From: Ruminococcus sp.
Lineage (GTDB): Bacteria; Bacillota; Clostridia; Oscillospirales; Ruminococcaceae
Direction of reading: 5' to 3'
Assembly (NCBI GenBank): GCA_017478965.1
Contig: JAFVCV010000045.1
Location: 1 to 64,000 of the forward strand
Length of the DNA: 64,000 nucleotides
Shown: positions 36,101-43,810 of the stretch, piece after piece
Numbering within the stretch: position 1 is the stretch's first letter
How the letters are laid out: every line of letters starts with the position of its first letter
Translations under genes and position numbers: made by a program
Notes under the pieces: model-generated
What the model saw: the letters and a program-made list of their open reading frames with translations, nothing else
The model's database searches: none
Told to the model about the DNA's origin: nothing

Positions 36101-39068
36101 CACTTATGATGAGAACGTTGACTATACCTTTGATATCAGCTATACCGACCTTGCAAACAACAAAAACAACGGCGTAGATTACGGCGGCTCTGCTGCACCT
36201 ACGATTTTCACTGTCGATAAGATAGACCCTGTCATCAAGATCTCCTATGATAACAACTCCGTTCAGAACGGTAAGTATTTCAAGGAGAACAGGACCGCTA
36301 CCATCGAGATAACCGAGCATAACTTCAATACTGATATCCAGGATGCTGTTATCAGAGTTACCAGAGGCGGTGCTGAGGACAGCAGATTTAGATCACTTGT
36401 GGACAGCAAGGGCAACTGGACCAATTCAGGCGACACTCATACCATCGTTATCCCCTACACAGAGGATGCAGATTATGAGTTCAGATTCAGCTATACTGAC
36501 CTGGCAGGCAACGGCAACAGCGGTATAGATTACGGCAGCTCCGCTGCACCTGAGGAGTTCACTATAGATAAGGTGGCTCCTACAGGCTCGGTAAGTATAG
36601 GCACATGGGGACCCTGGAACGCTTATAATACAAGCTACAACTACAGCAGATGGTCCCGTGATCCCGTCAATGTACAGATCACCAATGCTGACTCCCTCAG
36701 CGGCGTGTTCAAGGCTGAGTATTTCAGAGCCTTTGAGGTTTACACTGAGGCACAGCTGAGAAACGTTACTAACTGGAGCGCATTGAAGACAGGCACAGAC
36801 AATTTCAGCGTTTCTCCTAACGAGAAATTCATCGTTTACGCACACTTTGTAGATATGGCAGGCAATGAGCTCTACATCTCCTCCAACGGAGTCATTGTGG
36901 ACAACGCAGAGCCTGTGGTGGAGAAGGAGGCCCCGGAGATAACCCTCAGGACCAGAGGCTCCGCAAATGATATCTATAATCAGGACGTGAATGTTGACGT
37001 GGTCGTTATCGACACGGTAACAGCAGGCAATACTTACTCAGGTCTGAAAAGCGTGACCTACGAGGTCACCAACATGGGCAAGACCACTCAGAGCGGCGAA
37101 CTGTTCACATTCAGCAGAACAGACGCAGGCTTTGACGACCTGGTACAGAGGTTCGAGCGCAACTCGGCCATCAGAGTAAACTCTGCACAGAACAACAGCA
37201 ACGAAGTTGAAGTAAAGGTAACTGCTGTGGATAACGCAGGCAACACTTCTTCTAAGGTATTGCAGCTGAAAATAGACGTTACGGCTCCTAGGATAAACGT
37301 TTCCTATGACAATAATGACGTTCAGAACGGCAAGTACTTCAAGAATGAAAGAACTGCTACTATTCAGGTAACTGAGAGAAACTTCAGCGGCAGCGACGTC
37401 AAGCTCAGTGTGGAAACTGTGGGCGGCGTGGTACCTCAGCTTTCAAGCTGGAGCAGGTCCGGCGGAGGAGGAAACGGCGACAGCACAGTATGGACTGCCA
37501 CCCTGACTTACGCTGCGGACGGCGACTACACCTTCGATATAAGCTGCAACGATACTGCCGGCAACCCCAGCGGTGACGCTCAGTTCGCACAGAACACTGC
37601 CGCAGGCAAGGAGTTCACTGTCGATAAGACGCTGCCTATATTCGAGATAAGCTACGACAACAACGACTACAGGAACTCGAACTATTATAAGGCAACAAGA
37701 GAAGCTGAGCTCACCATAAGAGAGCACAACTTCAACGACAGTAAGGTAGTTATCACCCAGAGGTCCACTCTGGACGGCAAGGAGATAGCTGATCCCGCAG
37801 TCAGCAAGTGGGAAAAGGACGGCGACGATACTTATAAGGCTACTATCAAGTATGATAAGGACGGCCACTATGAGTTCGGCATCACCTATACCGACGAGGC
37901 AGGCAACGAGATCGAGAAGTATGCAGGAGACGATTTCCATATCGACCTGACTACTCCGGCTGTTTCTATCGGCGATGTTAAGGCTAAGAAGTCCTATAAC
38001 GGCAAGATAGCACCCAGCGTAAGCTTCAGTGATATCAACTACGATGCCGGCGGAGTTACTTTAGTTCTTACCGGCGCTAATTCCGGACAGGTATTCACCC
38101 TGACCGGCAGGAATATCAACGGCAGCGACAATATAAACGGCGCTGTGGCTGATGCGAACAACGGCACTGTGTTCACCTTCAACAACTTCAAGGAGATAAA
38201 GGCCGTTGACGATATCTATACACTGACTGCTGTCATCACCGATCTTGCAGGCAACACCAATACCGCAAGCGTGGTGTTCTCAGTTAACAGGTTCGGTTCG
38301 ACCTATGAGTTCAGTGAGGATATCGAGAAGATAAACAACAAGTTCACCAAGGATCCTCAGGATATCGTGATAACCGAGATCAACGGCACTGAGCTGAAGA
38401 ACATAGATATCACGGTATTCAAGAACAATGAGACTATCGTGCTCAAGGAAGGCTCTGATTACTCCATCGAGAAGAAGGGCGGCGACGGTGAGTGGTATGA
38501 GTACAAGTATACCATTTACAAGAAGAACTTTGAAGACGACGGCGTCTACAGGATCTCCGTTCATTCGGAGGACGAGGCGGGCAATGTTTCCGAGAACACT
38601 CTTGACAACAAGAACAAGGAAATAACCTTTGCAGTAGACAACACACCGCCTGACATCATCGTGACGAACCTTGAGGACGGCAAGACTTACCCTGTAACAA
38701 ACATGACGGTTCGCATGAGCGTGGCTGATAATATCCAGCTCAAGAACGTTGTGGTATATCTCGACGGCGAAGAGTACAAGAAGTGGGGTTCGGCTGAGAT
38801 CGAGAGAATGCTCTCGGCCAACGAGGACTTCCTGTTCGATATCCCCGGAACATCGAATTCTGCTCACGTTGTAAGGATCATCGGTACCGATAATGCCGGC
38901 AACGCAAGAGAGATAGAGATCAAGGATTTCTACGTAACGACCAACTTCTGGATCAGATTTTACACTAACAAGCCGCTGTTCTTCGGCGTGCTTGGCGGTC
39001 TGGCAGTTCTGATCGGCCTGGTGATCTTCCTGATAATCTTCAGGAAGAAAGATAAGGACAAGAGGTAA
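30126..39068 (+). CDS. Giant Ig-like repeat surface protein, C-terminally membrane anchored
   Basis: A 2980-aa secreted protein. An N-terminal signal sequence (cut near VVSAEPEEEEA, residue 36) is followed by a CarboxypepD_reg-like segment (VVVRDTDGNAISDADVKV), cadherin/Ig-like domains (TNYKYEPAYYTATV, Big-type), and many domains closing with AGN...FTVDKTAPVI-like joints. Seven copies of a unit reading YDNN...GKYFK..RTATI.ITE.NF occupy about residues 1563-2600. The C-terminus has a helix (about 2943-2968) and a basic tail RKKDKDKR; there is no LPxTG or NPxT-like sortase signal, so it is anchored by the membrane helix. It is the last gene of the 27-kb unit. A long adhesin or stalk reaching past the peptidoglycan, controlled by the adjacent kinase set, is inferred. 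Confidence 0.85.
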   Translation: MRNEKRLSQRITSFMLAMLMFLFTFADMPVVSAEPEEEEATVKSLVVVVRDTDGNAISDADVKVKTASVGEMSAASNSSGEAEFSEFFSDTVIDDITVEYEVSCSGYLTNKGSVDVNAIKDSGKLNKVLLKEGSENEITLDYLGISGTTVTYNEGVQSLVKLDPEKTSERSGYDLKYRVNMSEEENEAKAKDASDGFYNVTVNVYEKDTSTLIKALELYSVIEKRSVQLMFSNSEIDEKVDDPQDYTINNKVSDTGVTGVEYSIVEDTCAVDAVIDSGTGELTFKSEGSVVVKAEAADTTNYKYEPAYYTATVNKKNDSENEVFEKHSFSILLKHGDESKSFGVAFSNSGNKDITIEIDNEDVVKNNSLSGEKYYFQFLAVGPGKATVKAYSGSELLDSFEVNVTKQYNLEFSDELKDLTVGDTVDVLKNVPAAIADDLKYEVGSGCNIENGKLRCTSPGNYTVTVSLKDSASEFYVVEPIKKNFTVTGGALGASIEGGNKISLPLSVSDREITLIAESSNGVSGIGISAGTVTSDVCMADGSEAPAGAQLVEASGNKLIVKAGMFGTAYIPVTFSKSGYSDETATLVLSVVMKEESGLYTVTLENDDNNTQVGRSATIKAKESSSKVGFSYHEGSFKDQLSYSNEGKCTNRVYVQKESGEIVLSDKCNFAIDTTGPKATKMSSAVSGIEVGGDLEAGYTFTPQNSDDEVSPVKAKIFADDIGTYTSGIKRFVIEKKGEDSSYSYWSDATDLSGSGDTYQAFVTVNEEGEYRVYAVDKAGNKSNAIKFTAKIDGQKPTVVISKIDDDTVQVQVTDNNLDVSSFEGTITKKVYDGTEDGGDIETTIAFSTLTSDGSNVYTASASLTGPGIYHIQASCKDDNGNPGSDSKEYVISDEFDAADGSASVKGSEITDYTYKNTEYPDYDTWPYYKGLVKLNINLKKFVDVGKISIEVNVYDQKGIPSGEESTYYLGSSLKTNDEARSKNTIPRRERWKTTVVDDAITELVGTGVVEFQKDGYYVIKVKYDDVVFDTVKFCVDNNSELTSDNKSEFISYEFVEPRITDVVLNNLTFGLYKPTVNAKVYVRDDITDVQRIGYYLTDVDGNDLTTEETVDVSGYQHKTREITYDGKTYTVYYKEIDISFEPGTFVGKLVVKAYDGAGNDISTNVCENFTSASEDKKLDGLAVDKDEPVISFTHYADEHLEFDSYVTSYKEYNFRIIDNLFDQSDNAEQIIRDHLELTLNDGAFLYSSHNIDENDRSKVIITKESDTEYSVKYIYDEYGYSKLTAKYTDLAGNSVSSMQKKYIVDAYAKYESKVSGNVLEGSSENTYIGDVQYYFRSGSCISTDLLTAKVTVTDVNGNSVIGEEDSDTFKAYNEKLNDYIHDNNNWNTGLTEITIKDMFTYEGRYDVRISYKTGKSTSKEVSSAQFIVDSKKPIDLSLKVKDITVSETFDLTELDPKNFVFFKNIAYVAISAFDKTSGIDRVEYVRVDAVTGDKYNGTFRPGDSGVSVTDGVLTCDLDVPPNYRGDVVIKVFDKAGNYESASLSGMSENQTLVVDDKEPDINVEYENEPEEFGQGSVHYFNGKRTATITIAEKNYFNDDRITVKVGKRYHSDEEYIYKEYPLELDSTDKKDPKYTCKIEFTEDAEYSLEIKAADYSGNSSSYEKEFIIDTVEPVFTVEYDNNDVYSEGEEAFVNAGHSGETYENKYYKADRTATFTLVERYPVFTRIVDDKYYLNTDILVRTDGTQSFAAQNIELEFTKTGADTYTATYEFKADETALTRDFKDFKAAIKDTTDHAAEITDTFTVDKKAPEIDIVFDNNEGRDGTEFYKGDRKATMSIDEANFDADDVVLVIRKNDKAIEKDLKWKDGPETNGNHHVMTYDFKDDADYDISLDYTDQAGNAGVSKDTSFTVDKTAPVIKVSYDNNSVLNGKYFKADRTATIEITEHNFDLDKLEDVVITVTLDGTEDSRFADIVHDRTKWTSDGDVHTVKITYDENVDYTFDISYTDLANNKNNGVDYGGSAAPTIFTVDKIDPVIKISYDNNSVQNGKYFKENRTATIEITEHNFNTDIQDAVIRVTRGGAEDSRFRSLVDSKGNWTNSGDTHTIVIPYTEDADYEFRFSYTDLAGNGNSGIDYGSSAAPEEFTIDKVAPTGSVSIGTWGPWNAYNTSYNYSRWSRDPVNVQITNADSLSGVFKAEYFRAFEVYTEAQLRNVTNWSALKTGTDNFSVSPNEKFIVYAHFVDMAGNELYISSNGVIVDNAEPVVEKEAPEITLRTRGSANDIYNQDVNVDVVVIDTVTAGNTYSGLKSVTYEVTNMGKTTQSGELFTFSRTDAGFDDLVQRFERNSAIRVNSAQNNSNEVEVKVTAVDNAGNTSSKVLQLKIDVTAPRINVSYDNNDVQNGKYFKNERTATIQVTERNFSGSDVKLSVETVGGVVPQLSSWSRSGGGGNGDSTVWTATLTYAADGDYTFDISCNDTAGNPSGDAQFAQNTAAGKEFTVDKTLPIFEISYDNNDYRNSNYYKATREAELTIREHNFNDSKVVITQRSTLDGKEIADPAVSKWEKDGDDTYKATIKYDKDGHYEFGITYTDEAGNEIEKYAGDDFHIDLTTPAVSIGDVKAKKSYNGKIAPSVSFSDINYDAGGVTLVLTGANSGQVFTLTGRNINGSDNINGAVADANNGTVFTFNNFKEIKAVDDIYTLTAVITDLAGNTNTASVVFSVNRFGSTYEFSEDIEKINNKFTKDPQDIVITEINGTELKNIDITVFKNNETIVLKEGSDYSIEKKGGDGEWYEYKYTIYKKNFEDDGVYRISVHSEDEAGNVSENTLDNKNKEITFAVDNTPPDIIVTNLEDGKTYPVTNMTVRMSVADNIQLKNVVVYLDGEEYKKWGSAEIERMLSANEDFLFDIPGTSNSAHVVRIIGTDNAGNAREIEIKDFYVTTNFWIRFYTNKPLFFGVLGGLAVLIGLVIFLIIFRKKDKDKR
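34815..37900 (+). repeat. Seven coding repeats (YDNN-GKYFK-RTATI unit) in the giant gene
   Basis: Unit starts lie near 34815, 35157, 35571, 35886, 36240, 37299 and 37647. Spacing is about 315-415 bp except for a wider gap between copies five and six, which holds a distinct Trp/Tyr-rich domain. Copies four and five are the most alike, implying recent duplication. Confidence 0.8.
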
Positions 39069-39079
39069 TAAACAAAAAT

Positions 39080-39112
39080 AAGGCGGATGATGATGATTCA
39101 TCGTCCGCTTTA
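39080..39112 (+). terminator. Terminator of the Tad/signalling unit
   Basis: An 11-bp stem (39083-39093 with 39098-39108, one G-U), TGAT loop, then a short T-rich tail, 15 nt after the giant gene. Confidence 0.75.
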
Positions 39113-39174
39113 TTGGTGTTGGGGAGAGATATACACATAAATACTGGGAATGAAAAAATGTACTGAGGTGTGAG

Positions 39175-40608
39175 ATGGAAAAAAAATTCAGGATAGGCAC
39201 ATTGATGGCCTTTGTATTCGTTTTTGCAGTCCAGTTCCTTATGATGATATTCAGGGAGATCGGATCGCTGGATGAACTATGGATATTTAATATGGGACTG
39301 AATGTATCAAGGGGTCTGACACCCTACTCTCAGGTCAGCATAATAACCTTCCCCCTTTCTCAGTTACTTTCGGCGGGGTTCATTAAGATATTTGGAGAAT
39401 ATCTGATCGTTATCAGAGTGATAGGGCTTATTCTAGCTTTCGCAGACATGATAATGTTATATTTTATAATGAGAAAGATCGGTATAGCAGAGGGGGCCGC
39501 TGCACCTTCGATAGCTGTAATAGGGTGCCTTACTTCGCCATGTATGAGTTACGATTATAATTTCCTTATTCTTACCATGGTGCTTGGCGTAGTTCTTTTG
39601 CAGCTGAACGCCGTTGAAAGCGGCACATTCGCTTTGGCAATATGGTCTTCAGTATTGGGCTGCTGCTGTTTTTTCTGCAAGCAGACCGTAGGCGCTATTG
39701 TGTGGCTGGCAGTGTTTATTGTAAATATGAGGATATTCAATAAAAAGAAACAGAGGGTAAAACTGTTATGGATAAACCTTGCCATGGGAGTATTAAGCTT
39801 AGGAGCAATGATCGGCTATTTCAGCTATAAGGGGGCGATAAATGATCTGATAAGGTATACAGTGACGGGAGTGGGTGAGTTTGACAACCATATCAGCGTG
39901 CTTGAATTTGCAGGTACTATGACTGGGGCTATTGTTATTGGTCTAAGCATGATCGCTGCGGTCATGGCAGTTTGTGACGTCGCTAAGAATAAAACAGTGT
40001 CTCTAAAGATACTGCTCTGCTACTGGGCAGCATTAACTGTGTTGATGTTTCCTATAGCGGATGTGGTCCATTCTGTACAGAGCTTTATACTTATGTCAGC
40101 TATTATCGTTAAAGTCCTACAAAAAAAGATGGCAGTCAGTGATAATTCAACTTTGTCGGTAACTGCGGTGGGTATAATAAGTCTTATCATGGCGCTGATG
40201 ATCCAGGAGCCATGGAAGATCCAGTTCTCGCAGTTAAAACACTATGAGCTGATACCTACAGAAAGCAGTTTTGAAAACAGCGTTGCTATAGTAGATGACA
40301 GTATAAAGCAGCTGAAGGGCCGGACGGCGATCGCTGATGCGTCAGCAGCCGCTTTTCTGATACCGTTAGATATCTACAATAAGGACCTGGATATGCTTTT
40401 AAAAGGTAACGTTGGAGGAAAAGCAGATGAGATGATGAAAGGCTGTATAGACAGCTACGATCATATACTGATAGCAAAGGATGAAGTCGAACCAAACTGG
40501 CAGTTCCCAAAAGAAATAAAGTCAATTGTCAGGGAGCACGGCATCAAGTCGGGGGAGATCGGTAATTTTGAGATATATGAAATAAGAAAGGGGACACAAG
40601 TGAAATGA
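39175..40608 (+). CDS. Polytopic membrane protein, GT-C glycosyltransferase-like
   Basis: A 477-aa protein with about ten membrane helices and a soluble C-terminal tail (about 370-477). After helix 1 an acidic motif REIGSLDELWIFNMG lies in the first external loop, as the DE/DD motif does in GT-C enzymes (PMT, ArnT) that move sugars from lipid carriers. The first half also has GLTPYSQVSIITFPLSQLL, a common GT-C pattern. Exact acceptor and sugar unknown. Its stop overlaps the start of the next gene by 4 nt, so the two are coupled. It follows the Tad terminator by 62 nt; a role in glycosylating the giant surface protein or pilin is possible but unproven. Confidence 0.7.
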   Translation: MEKKFRIGTLMAFVFVFAVQFLMMIFREIGSLDELWIFNMGLNVSRGLTPYSQVSIITFPLSQLLSAGFIKIFGEYLIVIRVIGLILAFADMIMLYFIMRKIGIAEGAAAPSIAVIGCLTSPCMSYDYNFLILTMVLGVVLLQLNAVESGTFALAIWSSVLGCCCFFCKQTVGAIVWLAVFIVNMRIFNKKKQRVKLLWINLAMGVLSLGAMIGYFSYKGAINDLIRYTVTGVGEFDNHISVLEFAGTMTGAIVIGLSMIAAVMAVCDVAKNKTVSLKILLCYWAALTVLMFPIADVVHSVQSFILMSAIIVKVLQKKMAVSDNSTLSVTAVGIISLIMALMIQEPWKIQFSQLKHYELIPTESSFENSVAIVDDSIKQLKGRTAIADASAAAFLIPLDIYNKDLDMLLKGNVGGKADEMMKGCIDSYDHILIAKDEVEPNWQFPKEIKSIVREHGIKSGEIGNFEIYEIRKGTQVK

Positions 40609-42095
40609 GCAGTCTGACAAAAAAGACCATTTTTACATTTTCGTTCATGTTCATGCTGAGCCTTTTGCTGGTATTCTACGGCAGCCACATCAGCGGCAAC
40701 GATTTCTGGTGGCACGTCAAGGTGGGGCAATGGGTGGTGGAGCACAGATCGGTGCCTGACCACGATATTTTTTCCTGGGTCGGTATGATGGATAATATTG
40801 AATGGACCCCGCATGAGTGGCTTTCGGACGTTATTTTTTACCTTATCTTAAAGGCCGGCGGGGAGCTGGGAGTGTTTATGTTCTCCTTAGGCTCCGGTAT
40901 CCTGATGTGCGGGCTGATGGCCTGGAAGATGAGAAAAAGGCTGGAAGAGAGCATGGGATTGACCTGCCTTTTCCTGGCGCTTTTTACTGTGCAGGTGACT
41001 ATGTTCTTCTACGGGCGCCCACATCTTTTCAGCAATTTCCTGCTGTTCGGGGAAATGTATCTGCTTTACAGGTTCAGGGATCATGAGGACTTCAAGGGCA
41101 TCTACGGGGTGCCGGTCATAGCGGCGCTGTGGAGCAATCTTCACGGCGGGTCGGCTAATCTGTCCTACATACTGCCAATTGTAATGCTTGCCGGGGGACT
41201 TAAAGAATTCAGTTTCGGACGGGTGGAGTCGGTCAAGTTTACCAGAAGGCAGAGGATAACTCTGCTCTGCATAGCGGCAGCCTCGGCGGGAGCCATACTC
41301 ATAAACCCTGTGGGAATGGACGTGCTCATCTACCCCTACAAGAGCATGAACGACGATTTTATGCTCAGCGTGATCTCGGAATGGGCGTCGCCGGACGCCA
41401 AGCAGCTTGGTCAGCTGCTTTTCATGTTCCTTCCCGTATTCATTATTGTCAGCGGCATGATCTTTGGCAAGAAAAAGCTGAAACTGTCGGACGCACTTTT
41501 TATGCTGTTTTTCCTGGTGCTGTTTTTCAGGTCCATCAGGTTCTGCATTATTTTCTGCATAGCCGGGTCCTTCTTCGGAGGGGCGTACTTCATTCCCATA
41601 AAGAGCAAGGACATAAAGAAGGTCAGGGACGTGGTCATCGTCCTTGGCGTTGGCGGAGCCTTTGTGGCCGGGGCGCTGTGGTATTTCATAAGCGGGCTTA
41701 TGAAGAGCGACGGAAACTACATCGACAAGGTCCTGAGCGATGAGATGGTGAGCTTTGTGAAGGAGCACCCGGCACAGCGCATCTACAATGACTACGACCT
41801 GGGGGAGGCCCTTATCTACAACGACATAGAGGTCTTTGTTGACGCCAGGGCGGACCTTTTCGCACAGGAATATCTGCTGAGAGATGCGGTGGGTCTGCTT
41901 TATGTGCAGAAGTCCGAGGCAAAGCTCAACGAAGGGCAGAAGAGGGTCCTTGAGCCGGAGGATATCATCGGCAAATATGAGTTTGACGCTTTCCTGGTGG
42001 GAAAAAGTCGGGGGATATATTTCTACCTGAAAAATGACAGCCGTTTCCAGCTTGTGAAGGAGGACGAGAACAACGCCTACTTCATTACGAAATAG
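40605..42095 (+). CDS. Polytopic membrane protein, GT-C-like partner
   Basis: A 496-aa protein with about ten helices and a soluble C-terminal domain (about 375-496). The first external loop holds GNDFWWHVKVGQWVVEH and then IEWTPHEWLSDVIFYLIL, a pattern (D..WH, HEWL) seen in a widespread but uncharacterised bacterial membrane family that resembles GT-C enzymes. The C-terminal part (RIYNDYDLGEALIYNDIEVF) looks like a soluble domain of the same family. ATG 40605 overlaps the previous stop codon (ATGA). Together with the previous gene it forms a two-gene operon ending at a bidirectional terminator. Function is inferred only at the level of lipid-linked sugar transfer. Confidence 0.7.
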   Translation: MSSLTKKTIFTFSFMFMLSLLLVFYGSHISGNDFWWHVKVGQWVVEHRSVPDHDIFSWVGMMDNIEWTPHEWLSDVIFYLILKAGGELGVFMFSLGSGILMCGLMAWKMRKRLEESMGLTCLFLALFTVQVTMFFYGRPHLFSNFLLFGEMYLLYRFRDHEDFKGIYGVPVIAALWSNLHGGSANLSYILPIVMLAGGLKEFSFGRVESVKFTRRQRITLLCIAAASAGAILINPVGMDVLIYPYKSMNDDFMLSVISEWASPDAKQLGQLLFMFLPVFIIVSGMIFGKKKLKLSDALFMLFFLVLFFRSIRFCIIFCIAGSFFGGAYFIPIKSKDIKKVRDVVIVLGVGGAFVAGALWYFISGLMKSDGNYIDKVLSDEMVSFVKEHPAQRIYNDYDLGEALIYNDIEVFVDARADLFAQEYLLRDAVGLLYVQKSEAKLNEGQKRVLEPEDIIGKYEFDAFLVGKSRGIYFYLKNDSRFQLVKEDENNAYFITK

Positions 42096-42106
42096 GCGCC
42101 GGATAC

Positions 42107-42150
42107 CAAAAAAGGCCGCCCGGTCCGTGAGGACTGAGCGGCCTTGTTGT
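42107..42150. terminator. Bidirectional terminator between convergent genes
   Basis: Arms 42112-42119 and 42138-42145 (AAGGCCGC/GCGGCCTT) with an inner GGTCC...GGACT stem. An A-run on the left gives a U tract for the minus-strand M48 gene; the plus-strand side has a weaker TTGTTGT tail. Confidence 0.85.
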
Positions 42151-42154
42151 ATTA

Positions 42155-43525
42155 TCAGAAACGAAGGAACCCGGAGCCGGCTTTATCGGCCATGATATGA
42201 TATCTGATATCGACCACGGACTTCTTTCTGAACCATGTGCCCTTATCAAAACGGTCGTTATGGTCGATGGCGATGCGGGCGATGCCGCCCTCCTTGATGA
42301 GCAGACCCATTCTCAGGTCGGCCTGTTCGCTGAGGGTGAAATTCTCAAATCCCGCAGCCTTCAGCTCAGCGATAACGTCCTGATAAGGCTTTCCAAGATA
42401 GGAACTGCTGCTGTTCGGGACCTTGACCTCTCCGGGGTGGATAGCGGACTCTTCCTCATAGCTCAGGGGCATGAAATAGGTTATGACGATAGGCGCCTCG
42501 AAGAACACCCAGGTGCCGAAGGGGAAGTCTGTCTTTCCGTCAACGCTGACCATTACAACAGAATTCTCCTTAGTAAGTCCCGCCCTTTCAGTAACACGTT
42601 CGGAACGGATATTAGTAAAGCCGTTGGCAATGAACTCGTTTACTACAGCGTTAAGGTCCCTGTCAACATAGTGAGAGGAGGCCTGAACGGGGATATACCG
42701 ATGGTTCTCCATGCCGACGGAGTTTTCCTTGGCGAATTCAGCCAGATGCTTGAAATCATCGGTTTTGGCCCACTCGTAGCACTCCAATGCCCTGACGGCG
42801 TTGAGAGGGTGGTTCATGCGGTTGAACATGAGAAATTCCATCGTTTTGTTGAACTTGGAGCTTTCCATCATTTTCCTGTAGCTTAGAGCCTGGGCCATGA
42901 AGGCCTTTTTATTGGGCTCCACAGGGATATTCTTATCAAAGCCCGCCAGGCGCATACAAACGTCCACCGTATTGCCGGCGCCGCCGTCGCAGACCGCAGC
43001 AGCTCTGTCGGCGGAATACTCACTGCACCTCATCCAGTAATAGAAGGCCATTTGCAGCGGCGTGGTGATAAGTGAGCTAAGGCCAAGCAGGTCGGTAGCA
43101 CCGTTGAGTATCATCTTCCCCATGGTGGTGTAAAGCACATGGTGGCAGGCGATATGTCCGCACTCATGGGCAAGGACCGTAGGGATAAGCTCTTCTGGGA
43201 CGGTGTTTATCAGTCCAGAGGTCATGACGATGAAAGGCTCCGTATCGCCGGAGGTATAAGCGTTGGCCACGGGGCTGAGAGCAACATAAAGCTCCGGCAC
43301 AGCAATACCGAGCTTTGAACAGATTGGAATGAGCATCTCACGGTACTTGGCCATCTGCTTGTCGCTTACCCTGACGAATGTAGACATATTCAGTATCTTA
43401 TACTGCTTTTCGTTCCAGATCTTCATAAAGGCCTTGAGCACCTGGGTAAAGCCAGGGATAGCCTGAAGAGCGCTCAGAGCGGAACGGTCTGAGTCGTGAA
43501 TGAACAGTTCGGGATCAATTGCCAT
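42155..43525 (-). CDS. M48-family metallopeptidase with two PASTA-like repeats
   Basis: A 456-aa protein with an M48 peptidase domain (about 45-260). The zinc motif is AHECGHIACHH (His120, Glu121, His124), with a further Glu-containing helix YSADRAAAV as third ligand site. The C-terminal half has two PASTA-like repeats, SHYVDRDLNAVVNEFIANGF and LGKPYQDVIAELKAAGFENF. There is no signal peptide or strong membrane helix, unlike HtpX or Ste24, so it appears cytoplasmic or peripherally bound. PASTA domains usually bind peptidoglycan outside the cell, which makes their presence in a leaderless protease odd. It is monocistronic, with its own promoter. Substrate unknown. Confidence 0.85.
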   Translation of the reverse strand: MAIDPELFIHDSDRSALSALQAIPGFTQVLKAFMKIWNEKQYKILNMSTFVRVSDKQMAKYREMLIPICSKLGIAVPELYVALSPVANAYTSGDTEPFIVMTSGLINTVPEELIPTVLAHECGHIACHHVLYTTMGKMILNGATDLLGLSSLITTPLQMAFYYWMRCSEYSADRAAAVCDGGAGNTVDVCMRLAGFDKNIPVEPNKKAFMAQALSYRKMMESSKFNKTMEFLMFNRMNHPLNAVRALECYEWAKTDDFKHLAEFAKENSVGMENHRYIPVQASSHYVDRDLNAVVNEFIANGFTNIRSERVTERAGLTKENSVVMVSVDGKTDFPFGTWVFFEAPIVITYFMPLSYEEESAIHPGEVKVPNSSSSYLGKPYQDVIAELKAAGFENFTLSEQADLRMGLLIKEGGIARIAIDHNDRFDKGTWFRKKSVVDIRYHIMADKAGSGFLRF

Positions 43526-43576
43526 TTTATCTCACCTCATTATTATTTCAGCTTTCCTGCCGGATAGTTTAAATCC

Positions 43577-43605
43577 ATTATACAATATCCCGCAGGATTT
43601 TGCAA
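43577..43605 (-). promoter_or_regulatory. Promoter of the M48-PASTA gene
   Basis: On the minus strand TTGCAA (43600-43605), 17 bp, TATAAT (43577-43582). Confidence 0.9.
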
Positions 43606-43740
43606 TAGTTTTTTTATAATTTATTTCAAGATAATTTGCAATTCGGCAGTGATGAGGAGATATCGGGCTATCGGAGAGGGGCAGAAGAAGTTACCGAGTT
43701 CCTGAATGGCTGGAAAATAGTTACCTGACCTCTGTCAAGC

Positions 43741-43769
43741 TTGCAAAAACTGCGGAAATATGTTATAAT
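43741..43769 (+). promoter_or_regulatory. Promoter of the cysteine desulfurase gene
   Basis: TTGCAA (43741-43746), 17 bp, TATAAT (43764-43769); start codon at 43811. Confidence 0.9.
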
Positions 43770-43810
43770 GAAGAGTACGGTATAATTCGAGAAAAGAGGT
43801 CGATGGGACG

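Noticed and set aside
38950-39068. Sortase-type anchor at the end of the giant protein
   Set aside because: There is a helix and basic tail but no LPxTG or NPxT motif before it.
38280-39200. 306-codon minus-strand frame under the giant gene
   Set aside because: Mirror of a strongly coding plus strand; no RBS and no family resemblance.
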